A DNA stretch of 64,000 bases from G963422745 sp963422745. Lineage in GTDB: Bacteria; Actinomycetota; Acidimicrobiia; Acidimicrobiales; Aldehydirespiratoraceae. Shown one piece after another: positions 52,501 to 60,608 of this stretch (the first letter of the stretch is position 1; every line of letters starts with the position of its first letter). The stretch spans positions 1,984,001 through 2,048,000 of the forward strand of contig OY730477.1 in the NCBI GenBank assembly GCA_963422745.1, given 5' to 3'. The notes beneath the pieces were generated by a model that saw only the letters and a list, made by a program, of their open reading frames with translations, ran no database searches and was not told where the DNA came from. Position numbers and translations under genes: made by a program.

Positions 52501-52978
52501 GGAACTGTCCGTATCCACCTCGATAGAACAACAGAGGCCCGCGCCCCTCGGCGTCGTTGACTGTCGCGGCGGCTTTCACTTCACCTACCACGATCTCATG
52601 ATCGCCGCCGTCGTGCACCGCATAGCGTTCACAGTCGATCCATGCCAACGAACCTGCAATCACCGGCGCGCCGGTGGCTGCGACGGTCCAGTCAATGCCA
52701 GAGAACTTGTCTTCGCTGCTGCCAGCAAACACAGCACAGACCGCAGTTTGATCTTGTGCCATCACGTTGACGCAAAATGACCCGGCGGATTTCATGCTCA
52801 ACCAACTCGCCGACTGTTTGCTCGGACTAAACATCACCAAGGGCGGATCCAGGCTGACGCTGCTGAACGATCCGATTGCCAGGCCAGCTGGGCCGTGCTG
52901 CGAGATGGCGGTAACGACCGTTACCCCGGTTGGGAAGTGCCCTAGCACCCGGCGATACTCAGCTGAATCAATGGGCAT
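52487..52978 (-). CDS. Flavin reductase family protein (FMN-binding split barrel)
   Basis: 163 residues. The pattern EYRRVLGHFPTGVTVVTA, GLAIGSFSSVSLDPPLVMFSPSKQSASW, SGSFCVNVMAQDQ region and HEIVVGEVKAA is typical of the short NAD(P)H:flavin oxidoreductases that feed reduced flavin to two-component monooxygenases. No partner oxygenase is adjacent; a luciferase-like protein at 60609 is a remote possibility. It is divergent from the selenoprotein operon. Confidence 0.85.
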   Translation of the reverse strand: MPIDSAEYRRVLGHFPTGVTVVTAISQHGPAGLAIGSFSSVSLDPPLVMFSPSKQSASWLSMKSAGSFCVNVMAQDQTAVCAVFAGSSEDKFSGIDWTVAATGAPVIAGSLAWIDCERYAVHDGGDHEIVVGEVKAAATVNDAEGRGPLLFYRGGYGQFRPLE

Positions 52979-53105
52979 GTTGGCCTCGCTTGGGTAGCCG
53001 AGTCCTTAGTGGGCGACTAGGAGCATATCAAACACCTATGCAGCGGATCCGCTGAGTTATGGCATTGAGCAAAAGGGCGTGCGCTGGGTATGGCAACCTT
53101 GAACG

Positions 53106-54632
53106 ATGACCCACGAGTCCAGCACCTCGCCGTCGCCGACACCTGTCGTGGCACAGGCATTGTCGCACGAATCGCCAGAGCCGACTGTGGCATTGCCGGA
53201 TGGCTTCGTTGCTGTCGTCAAGCAGGACTGCCCGACCTGCGTGCTGGTCGCGCCGGTCCTTGAGGCCCTTGCCGAAACCGTCGGACTGACCGTCATCAGC
53301 CAAGACAACCCAACGTTCCCGGTGGCGGCGGGCTGGGTGCTGCACGACCATGACCTGGCAATGTCGTGGCATCACGAAATTGAAACCGTTCCGACACTGT
53401 TGAGGGTCGCTGAGGGTCGCCCCACCTACCGCGTGGAGGGCTGGTCCCGTGAGGTCTGGGAGAATTTCACCGGCTGCCAAGAACTCGGTACCGGTCTTCC
53501 GCAATGGCGCCCCGGATGTGGCTCGTTGAGCGTCGACCCCGCCCATGCCGACAAGTTGGCAGTGCGTTTCTTGGGATCGGCAATGAAAAGCAGACGTATC
53601 GAGATCGGTTCGCTAACCGACGAATGGGAGACCATGCACGACCGCGGATGGTCCGACGGCCTACCGGTGGTTCCCCCCAGCGAGGTTCGGGTAATGAGGA
53701 TGCTGGATGGCACCCACCGGGCACCCGATGAGGTCGTAGCAGTGGTGCCGCCGGACATGGTCGAATGCACGGTAGAAAAAGTGGCCATAAATTCCGTGAT
53801 GGCTGGTTGCCGCCCCGAGTACCTCCCGGTTGTGCTGACCGCTGTGGAGGCGGCCTGCACCGACGAGTTCAACATGCACGGCCTGCTCGCCACCACCATG
53901 CCCGTCGCTCCGGTCATTATCGTCAACGGACCGATTCGTCACCGAATCGCCATGAACAGCGGAGTCAATGTTTTGGGGCAGGGAAACCGGGCGAACTCTA
54001 CCATCGGGCGAGCGTTGCAGCTTGTGGTCCGCAATGTCGGCGGCGGCAAGCCCGGAGGTGTGGACAGAGCTACCCATGGTGGACCCCACAAGATCGGGAT
54101 GTGCTTTCCAGAAGACGAGGAAGGATCGCCTTGGACCACTCTGGCCGAGAGCCGTGGTTTCTCAAGCGACCAGAGCACCGTCACCCTGTTTCCTGGGGAA
54201 GGTCCCCGGCTGCTGTTCGATCAGATATCGCGAACCCCCGAATCGCTTACCCGTCACCTGGCACGCAGTCTGATAGCCAACGTTAGTCCCCGGTTGGCGT
54301 TACAGTTCGAGACGGTTCTGGTGCTGGGACCCGAACACATGAAACGCTACGCCGCCGCATGCTGGGACCGTGACCGGTTCATCTCCGAACTGCATCGTGA
54401 GCTGACTTACCCGGCTGATGATGTGATCCGCGGAACTGACGGAATAGCCGAAGGAATGCCCGACTTCCTTGCAGGGCACAAGATCTCGAAGTTCCCGCCC
54501 GGCGGAATCCACGTCGTTCATGCCGGCAGCGGGGCCGGACTGTTCTCAATGACCTTCGCAGGATGGGTAACAGGCGCGACTGGTAGTGTCACCGTGACCC
54601 GGGAAATTGTCACCGAGGAGAGCCGCTCATGA
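53106..54632 (+). CDS. Thioredoxin-fold plus large unknown domain, partner of the UGSC selenoprotein
   Basis: 508 residues. Residues about 30-140 resemble a thioredoxin fold with a C-P-T-C redox motif (VVKQDCPTCVLVAPVLEALAE) and a cis-Pro-like VPTLLRVAEG. The rest is a conserved domain of unknown function with GWSDGLPVVPPSEVRVMRML, EKVAINSVMAGCRPEYLPVV, NMHGLLATTMPVAPVIIVNG and several later Cys. The stop overlaps the next ATG by 4 bp, so the two are coupled and probably act together in a redox reaction. Substrate unknown. Confidence 0.75.
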   Translation: MTHESSTSPSPTPVVAQALSHESPEPTVALPDGFVAVVKQDCPTCVLVAPVLEALAETVGLTVISQDNPTFPVAAGWVLHDHDLAMSWHHEIETVPTLLRVAEGRPTYRVEGWSREVWENFTGCQELGTGLPQWRPGCGSLSVDPAHADKLAVRFLGSAMKSRRIEIGSLTDEWETMHDRGWSDGLPVVPPSEVRVMRMLDGTHRAPDEVVAVVPPDMVECTVEKVAINSVMAGCRPEYLPVVLTAVEAACTDEFNMHGLLATTMPVAPVIIVNGPIRHRIAMNSGVNVLGQGNRANSTIGRALQLVVRNVGGGKPGGVDRATHGGPHKIGMCFPEDEEGSPWTTLAESRGFSSDQSTVTLFPGEGPRLLFDQISRTPESLTRHLARSLIANVSPRLALQFETVLVLGPEHMKRYAAACWDRDRFISELHRELTYPADDVIRGTDGIAEGMPDFLAGHKISKFPPGGIHVVHAGSGAGLFSMTFAGWVTGATGSVTVTREIVTEESRS

Positions 54633-55147
54633 GCATCATTGTCTTGGATCCGACGGCCGAAACAAGCCCGGTGACCCTTCCGAAAACAACACGGCCCGAG
54701 TCACTAAGCGGGTTGACGGTCGGTTTGCTTGACATCTCCAAACCGCGCGGTGATGTCTTCTTGGACCGTGTCGAGGAGTTGTTGTCGGCTCTTGGTGTGT
54801 CGGTGAAGCGCTACATCAAGCCAACGTTCACCAAACCAGCCCCGGTCGATTTACGCGACGAGATTGCTGGTTCATGCCATGCGGTTATTGAGGCGCTCGC
54901 CGATTGAGGCTCGTGCACGTCGTGCAGTGTGCACGACACCGCCGAACTTGAAAGACGGGGCATTCCTGCGGTTTTTGTTGCGACCACCGAGTTCTCAACG
55001 GCTGTTAAGGCGCAGTCAACAAGTCTCGGCTTCGATCCGGCAGCCGTTTACACCGAGCATCCGATCCAGGACCGCACCAACGACGAGATGGTTGCGATCG
55101 CCGATCAGGTAATCGACCAGCTGTTGGGTGCCGTTACCGGTCCGTAG
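54629..55147 (+). CDS. UGSC-type selenoprotein (in-frame TGA = Sec at codon 93)
   Basis: Read through TGA 54905-54907, the frame gives 172 residues ending GAVTGP. Around the stop it reads ALAD-U-GSCTSCSVHD, the defining U-G-S-C motif of the UGSC (seleno)protein family, whose biochemical role is unknown. N-terminal LTVGLLDISKPRGDVFLDRVEELL and C-terminal GIPAVFVATTEFSTAVKAQ form a single alpha/beta domain spanning the TGA, so a frameshift or two genes is unlikely. A hairpin just after the TGA fits a bacterial SECIS. Selenium insertion genes would have to be elsewhere in the genome. Its 3' end seeds the array that follows. Confidence 0.88.
54911..54936 (+). promoter_or_regulatory. SECIS-like hairpin after the Sec codon
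   Basis: Perfect 8-bp stem TCGTGCAC/GTGCACGA with a 10-nt loop (GTCGTGCAGT), beginning 3 nt after the TGA. Position and size fit a bacterial SECIS recognised by SelB, which must lie in the coding sequence right after the UGA. Confidence 0.75.
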
Positions 55148-55352
55148 AGACCTCGACTGGCTGGTGTTGCAATGTTGCTGAACCAATTGTTTGGGTGCCG
55201 TTACCGGTCCGTAGAGACCTCGACTGGCTGGTGTTGCAATGTTGCTGAACCAATTGTTTGGGTGCCGTTACCGGTCCGTAGAGACCTCGACTGGCTGGTG
55301 TTGCAATGTTGCTGAATCAATTGTTGGGTGCCGTTACCGGTCCGTAGAGACC
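55116..55352. repeat. Four 37-38-bp repeats with identical 29-bp intervals at the selenoprotein 3' end
   Basis: Repeats at 55116 (native gene end with the TAG), 55182, 55249 and 55316, core TTGGGTGCCGTTACCGG...TAGAGACC; periods 66, 67, 67. The three 29-bp intervals are identical. It occupies most of the 314-bp gap 55148-55461; the remaining ~110 bp to capA shows nothing clear. Confidence 0.94.
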
Positions 55353-55461
55353 AACAGTTGGATTGAGGATTGTGAAACAGACCTACAGCTCAGCGGAAAT
55401 ACGGATTCCTTCTCAGCGGGTGAACGGTCAGCTCTGGTTCGTCGTCTCTAGCTCGCCGTTT

Positions 55462-56715
55462 CTAGTTCGTTGTCATCGAAACGACCGCGTTTCTCACGTC
55501 GAGTTCGCTTGTGAGGCCATCTGAGGGCCCGAGGCGCGATCCCACCACCTCAACCGTTCGAAGTTCGGACTTCGCCAATATCTGAGCCGTGGGGGCGGGC
55601 ACGTCAAGGCGTCCGGGCTTTGCGATTCGGATGACGTAGCCGTTGCGTCGATCCACCCAGGTAGGAATGTAGTGAACACCGGTAGTGCTGATTCGTCCGG
55701 TTTCGAGACTCTCGCCGATGCTGACCACGGCGATCATCCCGTCTTGAGACGCTGTAACGCAACAGTTAGCGGACTGGTTCGACAAGAAATTGCCCAGCCC
55801 GAACACAACCCATCGATCGTCAAGCCGGTCAATGGGTTGAACTACATGGGCGTGGTGGCCGACCACCAAGTCAACATCGGGCGAAGCAAGAATTTCATTT
55901 AGCCACCGTTGTTGCGTGCTGCTGGGTTGATGGACGTACTCGTTGCCCCAATGCAGGCTCAGGACCACGAACTCGGCACCCGCCGATCGTGCGAGGGCAG
56001 CCTCGGCGACAATTTCGTCGGGTTCGATCAGATCAACGAGATAGGTGCGATCGGCGGGCATGGAGAACCCGTTGAGACCATAAGTGGCCGAAATGTGCGC
56101 TACCGAGATGCCGTTAACGTCATACAACCGCGGACTCAGGTCCTCAGCGGAGCTTCGAGCCATGCCAGCATGGGCCATGTTCATCTCATCGAGAGCATCA
56201 AGGGTTGCCACAACCCCGGAGGCGCCCCGATCAAAGGAGTGATTCGAAGCAGTGGAGCAGCCGTCGTAGCCGGCGTCGGCTACCGCCTCCACCAAGGCTC
56301 TTGGTGCGTTGAAAAGCGGGTATCCAGCAAGGTTTGTGTCGTGATATGAGATCGGCGATTCGAGATGACAGATCGCGAGATCCGCACCTGTGAGGACGTG
56401 GCGAACCTCATCGAACATCGAGCGGAAATCCCAGCCATCGGTTCCTGCCATTGAGGCCAACCGTCCAGCGGCGCGCACAACAGGAGAATGCGGCAATAGG
56501 TCGCCTGTGAAGGCCAACCGAGCGGTTCGCGGCTCGGGCACAGTCGTCGTGGTGGTAGTGGTCGTGGATGTTGTCGTTGCTGTCGTTGTGGTCGTGGTCG
56601 TGATGGCCGCGCGGTCCGGGTTCGCGTCGTTGTTACCCGATCCGTCGGATTTGATTGCCAGGTAGGCGCCAAGGCAAACAACAGCGACCACCGCTGCCAC
56701 ACCAACACGTTTCAC
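55462..56715 (-). CDS. CapA/PgsA-type metallophosphatase-fold protein, membrane-anchored
   Basis: 417 residues with a GTG start. One N-terminal hydrophobic segment (VGVAAVVAVVCLGAYLAI), a long Thr-rich linker (about residues 39-60), then the CapA domain: LAFTGDLLPHSP, TASNHSFDRGASGVVATLDAL, VLSLHWGNEYVHQPS, LVVGHHAHVVQPID and GLGNFLSNQ. Proteins of this family help make or export poly-gamma-glutamate, though many actinobacterial members stand alone with no cap operon, as here. Confidence 0.88.
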   Translation of the reverse strand: MKRVGVAAVVAVVCLGAYLAIKSDGSGNNDANPDRAAITTTTTTTATTTSTTTTTTTTVPEPRTARLAFTGDLLPHSPVVRAAGRLASMAGTDGWDFRSMFDEVRHVLTGADLAICHLESPISYHDTNLAGYPLFNAPRALVEAVADAGYDGCSTASNHSFDRGASGVVATLDALDEMNMAHAGMARSSAEDLSPRLYDVNGISVAHISATYGLNGFSMPADRTYLVDLIEPDEIVAEAALARSAGAEFVVLSLHWGNEYVHQPSSTQQRWLNEILASPDVDLVVGHHAHVVQPIDRLDDRWVVFGLGNFLSNQSANCCVTASQDGMIAVVSIGESLETGRISTTGVHYIPTWVDRRNGYVIRIAKPGRLDVPAPTAQILAKSELRTVEVVGSRLGPSDGLTSELDVRNAVVSMTTN

Positions 56716-56741
56716 GGGAGCTGTCTCAGCAACGATCTCCG

Positions 56742-56962
56742 CAGGCTGTCATGATCACCGGCATCCTCGGGCGGTGTCACGGCACCGCGAGCCCTTGCGC
56801 GGAGTCCCTTGAAGGCGAACCGAAAGCTGGGCAGCACGCACGGGCACGGTTCAGGCGGTCATGACCAACAGCAGCCTCAGGTGGTGTCACGGCATCGCGA
56901 GCCCTTGCGCGGAGTCCCTTGAAGGCGAACCGAAAGCTGGGCAGCACGCACGGGCACGGTTC
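56742..56962. repeat. Two tandem 110-bp units at the 3' end of the eIF2B-like gene
   Basis: Units 56742-56851 and 56852-56962 match along their length with scattered substitutions (most in the first 35 bp). The second unit contains the stop codon (56887-56889) and the last ~25 codons of the minus-strand gene, so the first is a duplicated gene end. Confidence 0.92.
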
Positions 56963-57825
56963 GTGTATCGCCCGAACAATTCCGGAGCTGCAGGACAATG
57001 CACCCGCCACCTCGCCTGGCTAACAGGTGCAGGCCCCGACGGTCCCGCCACCTGATCCACAACAGTCAGCGGCAGCACTTCGGGCGCTTGTTCGGACGAC
57101 TCGGGCTGATCGGGCTCGGGCTGATCGGGCGACTTTGGCCGATGAGGTTCCGGTGAGTCGCCGGTGGTCAAGGCTTCGCACATGGGTTCCCACAGGCTTC
57201 GGTGCAGGTATCGACCAACACCTGCAACAAGCCAGACCGGCACATCACGACGCCTGGCCTCGGCCGCCGCTGCGTGCGAACCGGCTGGACATAACGCTGC
57301 TACGTCTCCGATGGCATGGGTTTGTATGAGAAGCAGGTCGGCGTCACGCAGAGCCGCATTTGCTTGCTTCGCAGACACCCGGACCGAGGCATCGGGCATC
57401 TGCTTTCTTGTCGTGCGTGAAGGCAACGAACTCCGGGTCGCCTGGGTGGCGCTGTCAACCACTATCACGCTCAGGTCGTCTCTTGCTTGCAACGCAAACC
57501 TGCAGAGTTCGCCGTAACCGATCGCTATCACAGTTGCGTCAACAGCTATGGCCTCAGCGAGCGTGCTGAGCGTGGTGTCGTTCTCTATTGATTCCGTGGC
57601 ACGCCGGGCTTCGAGCCGGGGTTCTGTGGCCGTTATCATCCGGGCGCAGAGCCAGATGAGCGGTCCCGACGAGGGTCGGCGTTCAATGAGCCGACGGCAG
57701 GCCATCAGCAGCTCTTTGGGATCCGATGCTGTGGCTTCCAGCGCCGACGCCGCGGCACGCACCAGCATAGGGGTCTGTGCATCACCGGCACGCGCAATGA
57801 AACGAAGCCGTTCGATCGGGTGCAC
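56887..57825 (-). CDS. eIF2B/ISOCOT-like fold protein of unknown function
   Basis: 312 residues with a GTG start and TACGAT eight bases upstream. MHPIERLRFIARAGDA, helical N-terminal part, then DATVIAIGYGELC, LSVIVVDSATQATRSS, RDADLLLIQTHAIGDVAALCPAGSHAAAAEARRRDVPVWLVAG (a Rossmann-like pattern reminiscent of eIF2B-alpha/ribose-1,5-bisphosphate isomerase). An acidic Pro-rich linker near 240-260 precedes the end. The last ~25 residues lie in the repeat unit and look unrelated to the fold, so the C-terminus may have been replaced or extended by repeat DNA. Confidence 0.55.
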   Translation of the reverse strand: MHPIERLRFIARAGDAQTPMLVRAAASALEATASDPKELLMACRRLIERRPSSGPLIWLCARMITATEPRLEARRATESIENDTTLSTLAEAIAVDATVIAIGYGELCRFALQARDDLSVIVVDSATQATRSSLPSRTTRKQMPDASVRVSAKQANAALRDADLLLIQTHAIGDVAALCPAGSHAAAAEARRRDVPVWLVAGVGRYLHRSLWEPMCEALTTGDSPEPHRPKSPDQPEPDQPESSEQAPEVLPLTVVDQVAGPSGPAPVSQARWRVHCPAAPELFGRYTNRARACCPAFGSPSRDSAQGLAMP

Positions 57826-57927
57826 AGCCCGCGATCGTACCTAGCCCAGCGTTGTCCGTGTGCGGAAGTCAACCTCCTGTTCACCATGGCACCTATACGG
57901 CATTGGCACTTGCTAGCTTGACGCTCC

Positions 57928-58407
57928 GTGACAGCACACGATGTAGTCCTGTCGCCGTTGGCGGGCAAGCCCCGCCGTCTGCGCGAATGGATGACCACCT
58001 TTCCGCTTGCACCTGTGGTGCTGGATCCCTATACGCACGAAAGCGCATGGATCCTTGACACCGCCCACCGGGTTCTGTCTGCTTACCAGGGTGCCGGGGT
58101 TCGTCCCTGCTGGCTGGTAACCGCTCCCGCAGACGACGTCCGACGGTTTCTGGGTCCCTACGCTGATGATTTCATCACCTTCGCGGACCCCGACCGGGTC
58201 GCCGTCAAGGGTCTGGGGATTTCGGCCGCACCAGCATTCCTGCTGATACGTCAGGACTGTTTGGTCGTCGCCGTGGCCGAGGGCTGGGACCCCGAGTCTT
58301 GGCGTTCGGTGACTGATGCGCTTGATGACATGACCCGATGGAACCGGCCGCAGCTTCCCGCACCGGGCGATCCGGCTGCTTTTTCGGGCACACCGATCGG
58401 CCCTTGA
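57928..58407 (+). CDS. Thioredoxin-like-fold protein without CxxC
   Basis: 159 residues with a GTG start and TAGCTT eight bases upstream (57914-57919). The central part PCWLVTAPADDVRRFLGPYADDFITFADP and GISAAPAFLLIRQDCLVVAVAEGWDPESWRSV resemble a thioredoxin fold, with a cis-Pro-like APAF, but no CxxC motif. It recalls the N-terminal domain of the 53106 protein. No function is known. Convergent with the next gene, whose frame overlaps its 3' end. Confidence 0.6.
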   Translation: MTAHDVVLSPLAGKPRRLREWMTTFPLAPVVLDPYTHESAWILDTAHRVLSAYQGAGVRPCWLVTAPADDVRRFLGPYADDFITFADPDRVAVKGLGISAAPAFLLIRQDCLVVAVAEGWDPESWRSVTDALDDMTRWNRPQLPAPGDPAAFSGTPIGP

Positions 58408-58688
58408 CTCGGTTGGCGCGCTACGACCGACGCCGCGCCTGTGAGTGGGCCTTGATTGCGGCGGCGCCACTCTCGGAGGGTTCTAGTTGACAACATCGGT
58501 ACGACGACGATCACCACAACCCCGTGAACGCCGGTGATCAACCATTCCGTGGCTGTGTCGGCCACCAGCGCCCGCTGCAGGACCGTCACAGCCAGCACAA
58601 ACCCGAACAAGACGATGCCGAAAGCCAAGCTGCGTCGCTTCCATCCGGCCGGATCGAATGCATGAGCGATGCGTTCGCTGATACGCAC
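58251..58688 (-). CDS. Small two-helix membrane protein, 3' end uncertain
   Basis: 145 residues. MRISERIAHAFDPAGWKRRSLAFG is followed by two hydrophobic helices (FGIVLFGFVLAVTVLQRALV and TGVHGVVVIVVVPML) and RTLREWRRRNQGP. Beyond residue ~93 the frame runs antisense to the thioredoxin-like gene (58251-58407) and becomes Ser/Ala/Thr-rich, so that part may be non-conserved read-through. The start agrees with a normal membrane protein; function unknown. Confidence 0.5.
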   Translation of the reverse strand: MRISERIAHAFDPAGWKRRSLAFGIVLFGFVLAVTVLQRALVADTATEWLITGVHGVVVIVVVPMLSTRTLREWRRRNQGPLTGAASVVARQPSQGPIGVPEKAAGSPGAGSCGRFHRVMSSSASVTERQDSGSQPSATATTKQS

Positions 58689-58760
58689 GCCCCGAGGCTA
58701 TGCGATCCTGACCTTACGGCTCGAAACACGCCTCGGAACCTTTCGCCGGACTGCGGAGCA

Positions 58761-58796
58761 GGTTGTGTGAGCACCCCGGTTGTGTGAGCACCCCGG
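58761..58796. repeat. 18-bp-period duplication upstream of fumarase
   Basis: GGTTGTGTGAGCACCCC at 58761 and 58779, with a truncated third copy (GGTTCTGTGAGCC) after it. It lies just before the fumarase -10 box. Confidence 0.85.
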
Positions 58797-58822
58797 TTCT
58801 GTGAGCCAACCGGATCGGTAGC

Positions 58823-58828
58823 TAGCGT
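58823..58828 (+). promoter_or_regulatory. -10 box TAGCGT of the fumarase gene
   Basis: TAGCGT, six bases before the ATG at 58835, with no ribosome-binding sequence between; same box and spacing as at hisD. Confidence 0.5.
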
Positions 58829-58834
58829 GACACT

Positions 58835-60472
58835 ATGACCGAGTTCGCGTACTCCGACCTTTTGCCACTCGGACCCGACACCACCAACTACAGGCTTGTC
58901 AGCACCGATGGTATCGGCACCTTCGAAGCCCTGAACAAGACCTTCTTGAAGGTTGAACCTGAGGCGCTGCGACTGCTGACCGCCGAAGCGATGCGAGACA
59001 TCGCTCATTTCCTTCGGACCGAGCATCTCGAACAGCTGGCAAGGATCCTTGAGGATCCTGAGGCGTCGCCCAACGATCAGTTCGTCGCCGCGGAGCTGTT
59101 GCGCAACGCCAATATCGCAGCTGCGGGTGTGCTGCCCATGTGTCAAGACACCGGCACAGCCATCATCATGGGAAAAAAGGGCGAACGTGTGGTCACCTTC
59201 GCAGACGACGCCAAATGGTTGTCACACGGGGTGTACGACACCTACACCCAAACGAACCTGCGCTACTCGCAGCTGGCGCCGCTGTCGATGTTCGAGGAAC
59301 GAAACACCGCCAACAACCTTCCCGCCCAAATAGAACTCTACACCCAGCCCGGGGCAAGCTATGACTTTCTGTTCTTGGCAAAGGGCGGAGGGTCGGCCAA
59401 CAAGTCGTTTCTGTATCAGGAGACCAAAGCACTGCTGAACCCCGAAGCGCTAACCGACTTTCTAGACGAGACACTGCGCAAGATCGGCACTTCGGCCTGC
59501 CCGCCGTATCACCTTGCTTTGGTGGTCGGCGGAACCTCCGCTGAGTTCAACCTCAAGGCGGCAAAATACGCCTCGGCGCATTATCTCGACAACCTCGCGA
59601 CAAGTGGTGACGCCGCCACCGGTCATGGCTACCGCGATCTGAAATGGGAGCAGCGCATATTCGAACAGACCCAGGAATTCGGGATCGGCGCCCAGTTCGG
59701 TGGTAAGTACTTCTGCCACGATGTAAGGGTCATCCGCCTTCCCCGCCATGGTGCGTCGAACCCGGTTGGGATAGCCGTTAGCTGCTCGGCGGACCGTCAA
59801 GCGAGAGCCAAGATCACCGCGGATGGCATCTTTCTCGAACAACTCGAAACCGACCCTGCCCGATTCCTTCCCGAGATCGAAGCCGACGAACTATCCGAAC
59901 AGGTCGTGGACGTGGACCTCAACGAGCCGATGGACGCCATTCGTGCCCGGCTAACGCATTACCCGATAAAGACACGCCTGTCGCTTAACGGCAGCCTTGT
60001 CGTCGGGCGCGACATCGCCCACGCAAAGATCCTGGACCGTCTTGACGCTGGGGAACCGATGCCGGACTATCTGCGTGATCATGCGATCTACTATGCAGGC
60101 CCGGCAAAGACACCGAAAGGTTATCCGTCGGGATCGTTCGGGCCGACCACAGCGGGACGCATGGACAGCTACGTGGAACGGTTCCAGTCAGCTGGAGGCT
60201 CGCTGGTTATGTTGGCGAAAGGCAACCGCTCCCAACAGGTCAGCGAGTCTTGCGCCCGCCACGGCGGCTTCTACCTAGGATCGATCGGCGGGCCTGCCGC
60301 TCGTCTCGCCAAAGACTCGATTCGTCACGTTGAAGTTCTCGAGTATCCCGAGTTGGGCATGGAAGCGGTATTCAAGATTGAAGTTGAGGACTTCCCGGCT
60401 TTCATCGTGATCGACGACAAGGGCAACGACTTTTATTCTGAAGTCACCACACCGGTCCGGTTGCGGGCCTGA
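58835..60472 (+). CDS. fumA: Class I fumarate hydratase
   Basis: 545 residues, the one-polypeptide class I form with alpha and beta parts fused. Cluster cysteines are likely in VLPMCQDTGTA, GGKYFCHDVRV and AVSCSADRQA; GGGSANKSFLYQETKAL and the beta-part GPTTAGRMDSYVERFQSAGG support the family. It hydrates fumarate in the TCA cycle using an oxygen-sensitive [4Fe-4S] cluster. A leaderless-type -10 precedes the ATG. The following spacer contains the 67-bp-period repeat. Confidence 0.93.
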   Translation: MTEFAYSDLLPLGPDTTNYRLVSTDGIGTFEALNKTFLKVEPEALRLLTAEAMRDIAHFLRTEHLEQLARILEDPEASPNDQFVAAELLRNANIAAAGVLPMCQDTGTAIIMGKKGERVVTFADDAKWLSHGVYDTYTQTNLRYSQLAPLSMFEERNTANNLPAQIELYTQPGASYDFLFLAKGGGSANKSFLYQETKALLNPEALTDFLDETLRKIGTSACPPYHLALVVGGTSAEFNLKAAKYASAHYLDNLATSGDAATGHGYRDLKWEQRIFEQTQEFGIGAQFGGKYFCHDVRVIRLPRHGASNPVGIAVSCSADRQARAKITADGIFLEQLETDPARFLPEIEADELSEQVVDVDLNEPMDAIRARLTHYPIKTRLSLNGSLVVGRDIAHAKILDRLDAGEPMPDYLRDHAIYYAGPAKTPKGYPSGSFGPTTAGRMDSYVERFQSAGGSLVMLAKGNRSQQVSESCARHGGFYLGSIGGPAARLAKDSIRHVEVLEYPELGMEAVFKIEVEDFPAFIVIDDKGNDFYSEVTTPVRLRA

Positions 60473-60477
60473 CACCG

Positions 60478-60582
60478 CGCCGGGCGCCGCACAGAACCTG
60501 GGTGGTTGCCTGAGAGGCTACTGGCATATCCAACGGTGGCTTGACGCCGGGCGCCGCACAGAACCCTGTGGTTGCCTGAGAG
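60478..60582. repeat. 38-39-bp repeat pair with 28-bp interval after fumarase
   Basis: Repeats at 60478-60516 and 60545-60582 (core CGCCGGGCGCCGCACAGAAC, ending GGTTGCCTGAGAG), period 67. The two copies differ by a small substitution/indel in the middle. Starts six bases beyond the fumarase stop. Confidence 0.9.
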
Positions 60583-60608
60583 CAGCCAATGTATGCCAAG
60601 GTCGAGCC

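Noticed and set aside
54629..54907. A 92-residue protein or frameshifted pseudogene ending at the TGA
   Set aside because: The frame continues unchanged with conserved-looking sequence and the U-G-S-C motif; a Sec codon explains it without any indel.
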